Shown one piece after another: positions 17,724-26,259 of a DNA stretch of 64,000 nt (the first letter of the stretch is position 1; each line of letters begins with the position of its first letter). The stretch is from Gluconobacter morbifer G707. Lineage in GTDB: Bacteria > Pseudomonadota > Alphaproteobacteria > Acetobacterales > Acetobacteraceae. The notes below the pieces were generated by a model. That model was not told where the DNA came from, made no database searches, and saw nothing but the letters and a program-made list of their open reading frames with translations. Location: the NCBI RefSeq assembly GCF_000234355.1, contig NZ_AGQV01000005.1, forward strand, positions 227,260 to 291,259, in the 5' to 3' direction. Position numbers and translations under genes: made by a program.

Positions 17724-18491
17724 ATGAAACTGAACGTCATCGAGCGCGGACATGGCGCGCAAACCGTCATCTTCCTGCATGGACTGTTCGGACGGGCCCG
17801 TAATCTGGGGTTCCTTCAGCGTGAAGCGGCAACCCGGTTCCATACCGTGGCGATCGACCTGCGCAACCATGGGGCCAGCCCGCACGGTCCGGTCAGCTAT
17901 CCCGCCATGACACAGGATGTTCTGGAGACGCTTGACGGACTGGGGATAAAAAAATTCGCGGTCGTGGGCCATTCCATGGGCGGCAAGGTCGCGATGATGC
18001 TGGCGCTCCGTGCACCTGATCGGGTGACGAAGCTTCTCGTGGCGGACATGGCCCCCGCTGCGATGCAGCATGGACATGCAGACATGATTGCACAGCTTGA
18101 AAGCGTTGTTTTTCCACCATCCCTGAACCGTCGGGGTGGACTTGACCTGCTGGAGCCGGTGACGAAGAACCGGGCCGTGGCGGAGCTTCTGCTTCAGAAT
18201 GTCCGGATGGACGGAGTGCCTGGCTGGTCCATCGGACTGGAACCGCTCTCACAGGGCATCCGCATGATCGAAGGATGGCCCGACCTTCGGTTTGCCCCCT
18301 ATGAAGGTCCGGCACTGTTCCTGCGCGGCGGCGATTCTCCCTATGTGCGACCGGAGCATCATGAGACGATTCGGCGCCTTTTCCCGCAGGCCCGCATCCA
18401 TGCCCTTCCGGGCGCCGGTCACTGGCTCCATGCCGAACAGCCAAAACTTTTTCTTTCCGAAATGATGGCGTTTCTCGAAGAAAAACCCTGA
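17724..18491 (+). CDS. Alpha/beta-hydrolase esterase (YbfF-like)
   Basis: This 255-residue cytosolic hydrolase has the oxyanion strand VIFLHGLFGRARN, an Asp-Leu-Arg-Asn-His-Gly loop typical of this subgroup (AIDLRNHGASPH), the nucleophile elbow GHSMGGK, and the C-terminal His in GAGHWLHAEQP. The ATG at 17724 has GGAAGG upstream. The same frame stays open far to the left under the ClC gene, but that extension is antisense coding shadow. It resembles YbfF/short acyl-CoA or general carboxylesterases. Confidence 0.85.
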   Translation: MKLNVIERGHGAQTVIFLHGLFGRARNLGFLQREAATRFHTVAIDLRNHGASPHGPVSYPAMTQDVLETLDGLGIKKFAVVGHSMGGKVAMMLALRAPDRVTKLLVADMAPAAMQHGHADMIAQLESVVFPPSLNRRGGLDLLEPVTKNRAVAELLLQNVRMDGVPGWSIGLEPLSQGIRMIEGWPDLRFAPYEGPALFLRGGDSPYVRPEHHETIRRLFPQARIHALPGAGHWLHAEQPKLFLSEMMAFLEEKP

Positions 18492-18721
18492 GATTTCATT
18501 TTCACGCAAACCGGTCCGGCGCTTCCGAACTGGAAAGAACTGTCTTCTTACCCCATAATAATTACGATACAAAAACATAATAAAAACAAACATATTAATA
18601 TTTCGTTAATATAATAAAACTCAATTATAATTAAAGTAAAAAGCTTATGTTTCCAAGAATTTAACGAATAAAAAGGAATTGCCATGCGGCAAAAACACAA
18701 ACCAGCCTCAGGATTACGCGA
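18492..18721. promoter_or_regulatory. AT-rich leader between the hydrolase and the HDO-like gene
   Basis: About 230 bases are strikingly AT-rich compared with the flanks, with runs such as TTAATATAATAAAACTC and many AATAA steps between 18545 and 18680. No hairpin terminator is clear. Several -10-like TATAAT variants occur (for example TATAAT near 18610), but I cannot choose one. It probably holds the promoter of the next gene. Such AT-rich segments also suit nucleoid-protein binding or past insertion. Confidence 0.45.
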
Positions 18722-18755
18722 ATGTACGCCCTACTTTTTTCGGAACCACTGGTAA
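18684..18755 (+). CDS. Possible short leader peptide
   Basis: A 23-codon frame (ATG at 18684, TAA at 18753-18755) has a better ribosome site (AAAAGGAA, 18671-18678) than the main gene. It overlaps the first 34 bases of that gene in another frame. No homology is evident. It may be a translated leader ORF, or the SD may serve the main gene imperfectly. Confidence 0.3.
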   Translation: MRQKHKPASGLRECTPYFFRNHW

Positions 18756-19450
18756 ACAGATCCGAGATGCGCGTCTTTACACGCGAAAAAATCTATTCTT
18801 CAGCATTGGCCCGTGGCGCTGCGCATGGAGACAAGGAGACTATTCGTTCCATGATGATCGGATGGTGGCCTTTTATTCAGGCATTTGAACGCGCTATTGA
18901 CGTGCGCGTCGGTCACCTGCCGATCAAGCCGCTCGTCCAGCGTTTCGGCCAGAGCCGCGTCAAAGCGTTCTTCTCGGAAGCACGGGAAGCCGTTCGCGAA
19001 ATGAAGGAAGAGGAAGGATCACACGCCGTTCTGTGGGCCGATGGTGCGCGCGAATTCGGTGTGGACCTCTATAAAGACCACTACCCCGTTCTCCCCAGCG
19101 TCCAGACCCTGATTGCCAATGCGGACAGCGAAGACCCGGTCCTGTTCTTCTCTTGGCTGGCAGCCGTGGAATACATTGCAGAAGAACTGGCGGCCTATCT
19201 GTGCCATGCGCCGGAATTCACCAGTCTTTTCGCCAAAAAGAAATGGACCTGGGGTCTGGCGCATGACGAGCATGAGCATGACGGCCCGTCCCATCTGGAA
19301 ATCGACGAGGATCTGGCCCGCGCCTATTTCCCCTCGACCGATCCGGACATCACGCGCGCAGCTCTGACCGCCAACATGCATGAGTGCATCCGGCTTTTCG
19401 AGAAAGCCAGTCAGGACATCTACGCCATGACACCCGAAGTCGCCCACTGA
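18722..19450 (+). CDS. Heme-oxygenase-like diiron oxidase (HDO) candidate of unknown substrate
   Basis: This 242-residue, all-helical soluble protein was not identified by name. The residue pattern resembles TenA/heme-oxygenase-fold diiron enzymes. It has WWPFIQAFERA with E56, EEEGSHAVLW with E98-x2-H101, VEYIAEELAAY with E150, and HDEHEHDGPSHLEI with D187-x3-H191. Those are the classes of ligand seen in enzymes such as UndA and CADD. The start at 18722 is tentative; ATG 18767 is possible. It is monocistronic, with a hairpin after the stop. The metal-ligand assignment is inference from spacing alone. Confidence 0.55.
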   Translation: MYALLFSEPLVNRSEMRVFTREKIYSSALARGAAHGDKETIRSMMIGWWPFIQAFERAIDVRVGHLPIKPLVQRFGQSRVKAFFSEAREAVREMKEEEGSHAVLWADGAREFGVDLYKDHYPVLPSVQTLIANADSEDPVLFFSWLAAVEYIAEELAAYLCHAPEFTSLFAKKKWTWGLAHDEHEHDGPSHLEIDEDLARAYFPSTDPDITRAALTANMHECIRLFEKASQDIYAMTPEVAH

Positions 19451-19460
19451 GGGGACGCCA

Positions 19461-19492
19461 CCGCTCCTGAATGCAAAACCATTCGGGAGCGG
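19461..19492 (+). terminator. Hairpin after the HDO-like gene
   Basis: CCGCTCCTGAATG and CATTCGGGAGCGG form a 13-bp stem with one G-U pair and loop CAAAAC, starting 11 bases after the stop. The T-rich stretch comes only 15 bases later, so termination may be inefficient. Confidence 0.6.
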
Positions 19493-19653
19493 CCCCGACC
19501 GGTAAACTTTTTATTCTCCGGCAAGAACTGGTTCAGAAAATCCTGTCATCGTTGAACCCTGATCCTGTATGAGACAAGGGTTCATGATCACTTCATCCGT
19601 CCCTTCATCCGCATCAGCAGAACAGATCCTTCTGAAGAAGGGTTCGTGACACG

Positions 19654-22020
19654 ATGCCTCTGACGCGATGGCAGAAACTTCTTCACAGGGTCCGGATGAT
19701 CCGCCAGGCGGTGTCCAATCAGGATTTCCCGCCGGACGCCCGGGAGACCATTCAGGCATCCCGCGCACAGGCGCTGCGGTGGCTCAATCTTTTCCATATC
19801 GTGGCACAGGGAAGCGCGGCACCGATCGCCCTGCTCTGCCTCAAGGGCAATTATCCCTTCTATGGTCCCCTGCTAGGCGGCACGGTCCTGTTCCTTCTGG
19901 CGGTCTACAACCTTCTTTTCTACAGTATCCCCGCGCAGAAACGCATCGTCCGTCCGTATGCCTGTCTCCTCAAAACCCTGAACATCTGTTTCGGACTGTG
20001 CTGGAGCAGCCTGCCCATCATCGTTTTCCCGCAGGGTGATGCGAATGACAGGGTTGTGGTGGCGGGCCTTCTCGTCGGACTGACGTCTACGACGATCACC
20101 CTCCTGCCACTGATTGGCGTTGGCGAATTCATCGCCACCATGCTGATCGGGTCCTGTTTCGTGGCGCTCTGGATATCATGGAACCAGAATCATGACCTGT
20201 TCTATGTCTATGTCGGGCTGGAACTCGCGATCTATCTGTTTTTTGTCCTGACCCTGTGCCTGACCGTCCGGCTGCTGTTCACGGCCTTCCTTCTGAACCG
20301 CCAGTCCCTTGAGCAACGGAACAGCATTGTCAGCCTGCTGCTGCGCAATGCCGACGATGAAGCCGGTGACTGGCTGTGGGAAACCACCATGGATGGCCGT
20401 CTTCAGCATGTTTCAGCCACCCTCGCCTCCGCGCTTGGGCAGAGCAGGGAACAGCTTGAGCAGAGCCGCCTGACCGATATTCTGTCCGAGCGGTCTTCTT
20501 CCCACGGCCTGTCCATCGATGAGGCCGGACTTGACCGCTTGAGGCAGTGCCTCGATCACCGCATCTTCTTTCGCGATGTCGTGATCCGGGGTGACCTGCA
20601 TGGTGAGCAGCGCTTCTGGTCCCTGAGCGGACGACCCATTTTCAGAAACCGGATTTTTATTGGCTACAAGGGCGTCGGGACGGATGTAACCCGCACCCAT
20701 GAAGCTCAGGAAAGCGCCTCGTTCAGGGCGCGCCACGATCTCCTGACCAGCCTACCCAACCGGGCAGCTTTTCTGGAGGACATGGAACGCTATCTGATCG
20801 AGGCCGAGGAAAAGAGCGAGCCTTTTGCCCTGCTGAATCTCGATCTTGACGGGTTCAAGCAGATCAATGACCGCTTCGGCCACCATTGTGGCGACCAGAT
20901 GCTGAAGAAAGTAGCCATTACGCTGAGCCATACGCTGGAAGCACAGCAGCGGCTCTATCGCTTCGGAGGCGATGAATTCATTCTTCTTGAGCGTGGCGCT
21001 TCCATGACGGAAGCCGCCAGAACGGCCGATCATCTGGTCAACCTTCTCACACAGGCCCCGATCCGGCTTTCGGAAGGCATGGTCTGCCCGATCGGGCTGA
21101 GCGTGGGGATTGTCGTGTCCTGCGGTGGCGTGGAGCGGGTCAGCAGCCTTCTGGAAGCCAGTGACCTGGCTCTTTACGAAGCCAAGAGCCTCGGGGGCCA
21201 TACATTCCGTTTCTACAATCCAGAGCTTCTGACCGTCGCCCGGCGCAACCGCGACCTGATCCGCGCCCTGCCCACGGCCCTTGAGAAAGGCCAGCTGGAT
21301 ATTGTCTATCAGCCTTTCTTCAATGCCCAGAGCCAGAAGCTCTGCGGGTTCGAAGCGCTGATCCGCTGGACACATCCGGAATATGGCCGCGTTCCGGCCG
21401 AGCGGATCATCCAGCTTGCGGAAGAGGCCGGACTGATCCACCGGCTGGGAGTGTATGTCATGGAGCGGGCATGCCGGGAAGCGCACGGCTGGGGCGGGGA
21501 TCTTGTCCTATCCGTCAATGTCTCGGTCGGTCAGCTGGAAGCGCCGGCGTTCCTTGAAGACACGTTCCGCATTCTCAGGGAGACCGGACTGTCCCCCACC
21601 CGTCTTCAGATTGAAATGACGGAAAGCATCTTCATGGAGCCGGATGCCGCCACGTTCAGTCTGCTGCACAAGCTCCAGACGGCGGGCATTTCCATTGCGC
21701 TGGATGATTTCGGAAAGGGCTTTTCCTCCCTAGGCTATCTGCGCTTCTTTCCCTTCTCCAAAATCAAGCTGGACAGCCTGTTCGTCCGGGACATGCTGCG
21801 CGAGCCCCGGGCCGCATCCATCGTGCGCGCCGTCATCGAACTGGCCATTGATCTCGGTGTAGCCGTCACGGCAGAAGGGGTGGAAAACAGGGAGCAGCTG
21901 GCTTATCTGCGGCGCCTCGGCTGCACGGAAATTCAGGGATACCTGCTCTCACGTCCCCTGACACCGGAAGCCACCAGCCATTTCCTGAAGGTGGACCATT
22001 CACTCCTGAGCCAGACCTGA
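19654..22020 (+). CDS. Membrane-bound GGDEF-EAL cyclic-di-GMP protein
   Basis: This 788-residue protein has five or six N-terminal membrane helices (about residues 45-215) and a PAS-like segment (about 230-350, WLWETTMDGRLQHVS). The GGDEF domain has an intact RFGGDEF (GGDEF at 438-442), and the EAL domain has CGFEALIRW (EAL at 567-569). EAL metal ligands appear present (EMTES, LDDFGKG, ENREQ). The inhibitory RxxD site before GGDEF is missing (EAQQ there), so feedback by c-di-GMP is unlikely. Both cyclase and phosphodiesterase activities look possible. The N-terminal membrane part is probably a sensor. Confidence 0.92.
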   Translation: MPLTRWQKLLHRVRMIRQAVSNQDFPPDARETIQASRAQALRWLNLFHIVAQGSAAPIALLCLKGNYPFYGPLLGGTVLFLLAVYNLLFYSIPAQKRIVRPYACLLKTLNICFGLCWSSLPIIVFPQGDANDRVVVAGLLVGLTSTTITLLPLIGVGEFIATMLIGSCFVALWISWNQNHDLFYVYVGLELAIYLFFVLTLCLTVRLLFTAFLLNRQSLEQRNSIVSLLLRNADDEAGDWLWETTMDGRLQHVSATLASALGQSREQLEQSRLTDILSERSSSHGLSIDEAGLDRLRQCLDHRIFFRDVVIRGDLHGEQRFWSLSGRPIFRNRIFIGYKGVGTDVTRTHEAQESASFRARHDLLTSLPNRAAFLEDMERYLIEAEEKSEPFALLNLDLDGFKQINDRFGHHCGDQMLKKVAITLSHTLEAQQRLYRFGGDEFILLERGASMTEAARTADHLVNLLTQAPIRLSEGMVCPIGLSVGIVVSCGGVERVSSLLEASDLALYEAKSLGGHTFRFYNPELLTVARRNRDLIRALPTALEKGQLDIVYQPFFNAQSQKLCGFEALIRWTHPEYGRVPAERIIQLAEEAGLIHRLGVYVMERACREAHGWGGDLVLSVNVSVGQLEAPAFLEDTFRILRETGLSPTRLQIEMTESIFMEPDAATFSLLHKLQTAGISIALDDFGKGFSSLGYLRFFPFSKIKLDSLFVRDMLREPRAASIVRAVIELAIDLGVAVTAEGVENREQLAYLRRLGCTEIQGYLLSRPLTPEATSHFLKVDHSLLSQT

Positions 22021-22032
22021 CCGGACCGGTCA
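22018..22032. terminator. Palindrome between convergent genes
   Basis: TGACCGG and CCGGTCA flank a single A, overlapping the stop of the GGDEF-EAL gene and the end of the glycosylase gene. It has no T-tract and is weak evidence for termination. Confidence 0.3.
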
Positions 22033-22683
22033 GCCTGTCAGCGGATTGGGACCACTCTTCTTCCCTTCTTCGGAAACACGCCAGCAATACCAGGCCAGCG
22101 TGGAGCGCCATGGCGCGAAACACTCCGTTTCGGCTTTCAGAAGCCGTGGTTTCGGCGCATCCACTCGCCCCTTGATCCGCCGCCATCCTTCACGCGCCCC
22201 GAAATCATCCACCGGCATGACATCGGGCCGGTTTAGCGTGAAGATCAGCAGCATTTCCACCGTCCATCGCCCGATCCCGCGCAGGGTGGTCAGACGTGCA
22301 ATCAGATCCGCATCCGACAGCAGCGCGGCTTCATCCCGGCTGGGTACAAGGCCGTCCAGACGCGCCCGGGCCACACCGCGCATGGCAGTCTGTTTGCTGG
22401 CCGAGAGGCCACAGGCCCGAAGTGTCTCCTCCGGCAGGGCCAGCAGCGTTTCGGGCGCGGGTGGAGGACCATCCTGCAGGCCCGAGGGACCCAGCGCCCG
22501 GACACGGCCGAAGATCTTCCGAGCCGCGGCGCCATGAAGCTGCTGCCCCGCGATGGCCCGCAACAGAGCATCATAAGGCTCCTGCCCGTCATCGCCACGC
22601 AGACCACACGGGCCAATCCGCGCAATGGCAGCGGCAACATCGGGATCAGCACAAAGACAGGCGGCAGCCTCCCTGCTCACCAT
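22030..22683 (-). CDS. DNA-3-methyladenine glycosylase II (AlkA-like)
   Basis: This 217-residue HhH-GPD base-excision enzyme has AIAGQQLHGAAARKIFGR, then the helix-hairpin-helix LRGIGRWTVEML and the catalytic Asp block MPVDDFGAREG. A second conserved region near the end is FAPWRSTLAWYCWR. It removes alkylated purines. The ATG at 22683 is chosen because GGAG lies just upstream; longer frames add non-conserved residues. It lacks the N-terminal AlkA_N domain of E. coli AlkA, as in many short bacterial forms. Confidence 0.88.
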   Translation of the reverse strand: MVSREAAACLCADPDVAAAIARIGPCGLRGDDGQEPYDALLRAIAGQQLHGAAARKIFGRVRALGPSGLQDGPPPAPETLLALPEETLRACGLSASKQTAMRGVARARLDGLVPSRDEAALLSDADLIARLTTLRGIGRWTVEMLLIFTLNRPDVMPVDDFGAREGWRRIKGRVDAPKPRLLKAETECFAPWRSTLAWYCWRVSEEGKKSGPNPLTG

Positions 22684-22890
22684 CGGGCACTCCGTTCTCT
22701 TCTGCCGGCATCGGGAAACATTGCGGTTTTCATCTTTCGTGAATAGCCCATTACTGCCATGATACGCGAAGAAACGCCCACCCCCAGCCCCGGATACCAG
22801 CCCGCCGGATGACAACCCCGACCGCCCTGGTGCAAAAGGACTGGCGATGACGCGCCGCCTCCTTTCACTTCCTGTCTCCCCGCGCCGTCC

Positions 22891-24003
22891 ATGAGCGACA
22901 AAGTGCCCTCTTCCGGCAAGCCGCAGAGACGCGAGCCCCGACTATTTGCGCCTTCGCGTCGCACGAAACAGGCTGCCCCACAGCACGCACCGGCCGGAAC
23001 ACGTACCCGGCTGAGGGATTACGTTCCGCCCGCCCTGCCCGTCCGGCCGGTGCTGACGCCGATGATGCGTCCACAGACCATCGTCGATCCGGGACCGACT
23101 GTTCCTTTCCTGATTTCGGCGGGGATTCATCTGGCCGTCCTGGCCGTCCTGCTGACCCAGCATCATCACATGCACGGCTCCCCGACAGGGCAGGAGCCGC
23201 AGGTGGAGATGGTCTTTGACCAGCCCCCCTCAAAAAGCAGCATGCAGGGACCGCGCGCCCGGGAAGAAGGTGGCGCGCCGCCGCCGCCCTCCTCCCAGAG
23301 CACGGAAGAAACCCAGAACGAACAGCAGCAGCCGGAGCAGGAACAGTCTGCCCCCACGCCTGCCGTCCCGACGCCCGAAACGCCGGCGGCCCCGCCCGTC
23401 CCGCAGGAGCCCTCCGCCGAACTGCCGAAAACCGCACCGACCCCGGCACCTGTCACACCCGGCACGGCCCCCAGCCAGCGCCATCAGCAGACAACGCCGC
23501 ACAGCCACCGTGCCCATCGTTCCGTGCGGTCGGATAACAACAATCCATTCGCCCATCCGATGGACCTGTCTTTCGGCGAGGCGCCGTCGCCCTATCGTCG
23601 CCGTCGGGGACGCCCGGCGGGCTCAGGTGGCCCGATCGACATGTCCCTCGGGCCGCTCAGCATGAACGGCGCCATCAACGCGCCATACCAGACCCGCAAC
23701 AGTGTCCGCGGTGTCAGCGAGGATTACGGCAGCGAGATCGACCAGTGGATCCGGCGACACATGTATTACCCTGAGGAAGCCGCCCGTGCTGGCGAGGACG
23801 GTCCATCTTCCGTACACGTCGTCCTCGACCGCTCCGGGCACGTGAAAGCCGTGCGTCTGACGGGCCAATCCGGCTCCTACTCGCTGGATGCCGCCACGAC
23901 CGGCATGTTCCAGGGCGCGCATCTGCCGCCCGTGCCGCCGGACATGAAAGGCGATCATTTCGATATTGATGTGACGATCAACTACATTCTTCTCCACCGT
24001 TGA
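22891..24003 (+). CDS. TonB-like energy transducer
   Basis: This 370-residue protein has a single membrane anchor (VPFLISAGIHLAVLAVLL, about residues 71-88) after a basic cytosolic N-terminus. A long Pro/Glu/Gln/Ala-rich spacer (about 110-195) follows, and a C-terminal TonB-type domain with YPEEAARAGEDGPSSVHVVLDRSG and the final VTINYILLH strand. It should couple proton motive force to outer-membrane receptors. No exbB/exbD or TonB receptor is adjacent. The N-terminal tail of about 70 residues is unusually long. Confidence 0.8.
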   Translation: MSDKVPSSGKPQRREPRLFAPSRRTKQAAPQHAPAGTRTRLRDYVPPALPVRPVLTPMMRPQTIVDPGPTVPFLISAGIHLAVLAVLLTQHHHMHGSPTGQEPQVEMVFDQPPSKSSMQGPRAREEGGAPPPPSSQSTEETQNEQQQPEQEQSAPTPAVPTPETPAAPPVPQEPSAELPKTAPTPAPVTPGTAPSQRHQQTTPHSHRAHRSVRSDNNNPFAHPMDLSFGEAPSPYRRRRGRPAGSGGPIDMSLGPLSMNGAINAPYQTRNSVRGVSEDYGSEIDQWIRRHMYYPEEAARAGEDGPSSVHVVLDRSGHVKAVRLTGQSGSYSLDAATTGMFQGAHLPPVPPDMKGDHFDIDVTINYILLHR

Positions 24004-24072
24004 GCGTCCTTTCGACATTGGTGGCGTGATCCCATAGAGTTCGCACCATCGTTCCATAGGTCTGGAGCCCTG

Positions 24073-25122
24073 ATGCGCCGTTTTCTGCCCATCCTTCTGC
24101 CACTCTGTCTGGGCGGCTGTTTTTCCATGCCGCACCCTTTCGCCGATCCCGGACCCCAGGCACGTCATCTGGCCGTGGCGAATCTGCCGCCGGCGCGCCT
24201 TGCCGTTCCCACGCCAACTGCCTCCCTGCTTTCGGATGACGCCGCGAAGCTCTGGGCCCATGACGTGGCCGAAGCCATGGTTGGGCAATCCGTCCCGGCC
24301 ATCGCCCAGCCGAAAAAACCCGGTGACTGGTGGCTTCAGCTCAGCGCAACGGTCAAGGCGGGCGCGGTTGTCCCGCATTACGTCATCATGACGCCACAGG
24401 GCAAAGCCCGCGCCGAAGCGGACGGAGCAGCAATCGACATGGCGGGATGGAGCGCGGGAGACGTGACAGCGCTCAAGGGCGCCGCCACGCAGGAAGCACC
24501 GGAACTGGCCAACCTGCTGACCGGTATCCAGGCCGACACCATGCGGCAGGACCCCCACAGCCTGATGCACAGGGCGGCAAAAGTCTATTTTGCCGGCGTG
24601 ACCGGGGCGCCCGGAGATGGCAATACCTCACTTTCCCGGGCCTTCTATTCCTCCCTGCCTGACAAGATCAATTCCATCCAGACCACTGCAAAAGGGGCGG
24701 ATTATACCGTCCGCGGGACAGTCAAACTGACATCCGCACCTCCGGGCAAGGTTGGCATGACGGTGCAGCATATCGAGATCGTCTGGCACGTCCTGACACC
24801 TGACGGGAAGGAAGCGGGCGCCGCTACACAGTTACACGACATCCCGGCGCACTCCCTGGATGGAGCATGGGGCGATACGGCGGCCATGGCGGCCGAAGAG
24901 GCGGCAGACGGGGTTCGGACCATCATCACCAATTACTCGGGACGGGAACACAAGCCGCTTCCCCCACCCGGCAAGGATACGAAAGCACCTCCTGCAGCGA
25001 CACAAAGTAGCCCGGATGTCCTGAACAGTCCGGATCATTCCGCCAGCGGAAGCCCCACGCAGACTGTTACTCCAACGGCACAGTCCGGAACGAATGTAGC
25101 TTCCGCCCCGCCCGCAAAGTAA
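24073..25122 (+). CDS. Lipoprotein of unknown function
   Basis: This 349-residue protein has a lipoprotein signal (LPLCLGGCFSM, lipidated Cys at residue 16). The mature part has mixed alpha/beta character and ends in a Pro/Ser/Thr-rich tail of about 60 residues. A region such as GDWWLQLSATVKAGAVVPHY suggests a domain found in several Acetobacteraceae lipoproteins, but I cannot name it. It lies 69 bases after the TonB-like gene on the same strand and may be cotranscribed. Confidence 0.7.
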   Translation: MRRFLPILLPLCLGGCFSMPHPFADPGPQARHLAVANLPPARLAVPTPTASLLSDDAAKLWAHDVAEAMVGQSVPAIAQPKKPGDWWLQLSATVKAGAVVPHYVIMTPQGKARAEADGAAIDMAGWSAGDVTALKGAATQEAPELANLLTGIQADTMRQDPHSLMHRAAKVYFAGVTGAPGDGNTSLSRAFYSSLPDKINSIQTTAKGADYTVRGTVKLTSAPPGKVGMTVQHIEIVWHVLTPDGKEAGAATQLHDIPAHSLDGAWGDTAAMAAEEAADGVRTIITNYSGREHKPLPPPGKDTKAPPAATQSSPDVLNSPDHSASGSPTQTVTPTAQSGTNVASAPPAK

Positions 25123-25188
25123 CGAAACGTATCTTTCCGGAAACCGGTTTCCTACAAGGCTTCGGAAACAATCCTTCCGGAGCCCTTG

Positions 25189-26085
25189 ATGCGTTTTTCT
25201 GCCCGCCTTCTTCCGTTTTGTGCCGCCTTTGCAGGCTCGTTCGGAGGAATCCAGCCTGCCTTCGCAGATCCGGCCCCGGTCGTGACCGTCAACCGGGAAG
25301 TGGGTCTGTCCATTACAGGCGGGTTTGAAAACGCCGTAAATGCCGCGACCAACATAGTGACATCGTCAGGGACAAACTGGAAATCATCCTCCTACAGCCA
25401 TGAGCGTTTCCAGCGTGTGGGCTGGACACCCGGGTTCCAGGCGGAAGCATCCGTCATGTTCGACGCTTTTGGCATCCGGAATCTGTACGCATCCGGCCAG
25501 TTTGTCCTTCAGGACGGCCAGCGCAACGCCAAATACGCCTATCGCAGCGCCTCTGACGGATGGAACAGTTCGGGTCGCTTCGGTGGTAACGATGCCTCCA
25601 AGTCCACGATGACGCATGGCGAAATCGGCAAGGGATTTCTACTGGTGTCGGATTCGTTTCTCGTCACACCCTTTGCCCAGGGCGGCTATCTTTCCACGGG
25701 TGGCGACAGTTTCGGAGGATACGGGAGCGCTTTCTTTGTCGGCGCCGGACTGAAGGCGGATTATGCCCTGACACCTCGCCTCGTCCTGCGAGGACGTTTC
25801 GGCTGGGCTCAGCTTCTGGAACATGACCCCGGCTATTACAGGACGGAACATTATTCCCGTCCGATGTGGGAAGGCGGTCTGAGCATGGACTATCGCCTGA
25901 CACATCATCTGCACATGACGGCCGGTGGAAACTATACGTATATTTCCGACCATCACGGTCACGATGGTACCGGCCTTGTCCTCGTCTCCAATTCTGCTGT
26001 TCCGAATTCCGTGACGGCGTCCACCAGCAGCAGCTCCTTCGTGAACGGTGCCACCCTGCATCTTGGACTGGCCTACGCGTTCTGA
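25189..26085 (+). CDS. Outer-membrane beta-barrel protein
   Basis: This 298-residue protein has a signal peptide ending near PAFA, followed by repeated amphipathic strands (for example GEIGKGFLLVSDSFLVTPFA and LVLRGRFGWAQLLEH) and a C-terminal aromatic residue (LGLAYAF), typical of outer-membrane barrels. The ATG at 25189 follows a GGAG element by 6 bases; a TTG directly before it fits less well. The function is unknown; a small porin or surface protein is likely. It follows the lipoprotein by 66 bases. Confidence 0.75.
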   Translation: MRFSARLLPFCAAFAGSFGGIQPAFADPAPVVTVNREVGLSITGGFENAVNAATNIVTSSGTNWKSSSYSHERFQRVGWTPGFQAEASVMFDAFGIRNLYASGQFVLQDGQRNAKYAYRSASDGWNSSGRFGGNDASKSTMTHGEIGKGFLLVSDSFLVTPFAQGGYLSTGGDSFGGYGSAFFVGAGLKADYALTPRLVLRGRFGWAQLLEHDPGYYRTEHYSRPMWEGGLSMDYRLTHHLHMTAGGNYTYISDHHGHDGTGLVLVSNSAVPNSVTASTSSSSFVNGATLHLGLAYAF

Positions 26086-26101
26086 ATATCCGATCGAACA
26101 T

Positions 26102-26123
26102 CGGGGAGCCTGTTATCTCCCCG
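26102..26123 (+). terminator. Hairpin after the barrel gene
   Basis: CGGGGAG and CTCCCCG form a 7-bp stem with an 8-nt loop shortly after the stop codon. No T-run follows. Confidence 0.4.
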
Positions 26124-26259
26124 GTATGACAGACCCTGCGGACAGGCCAGACATGCACATCAGACCGCCAGAAGAATGACCTCCAGCAGATGACAGCGCA
26201 GGATCACGCTGTTAGAAGGCCCCATCTTCTCCTGCCGGATACCGAACGAGGCCGTTTTC

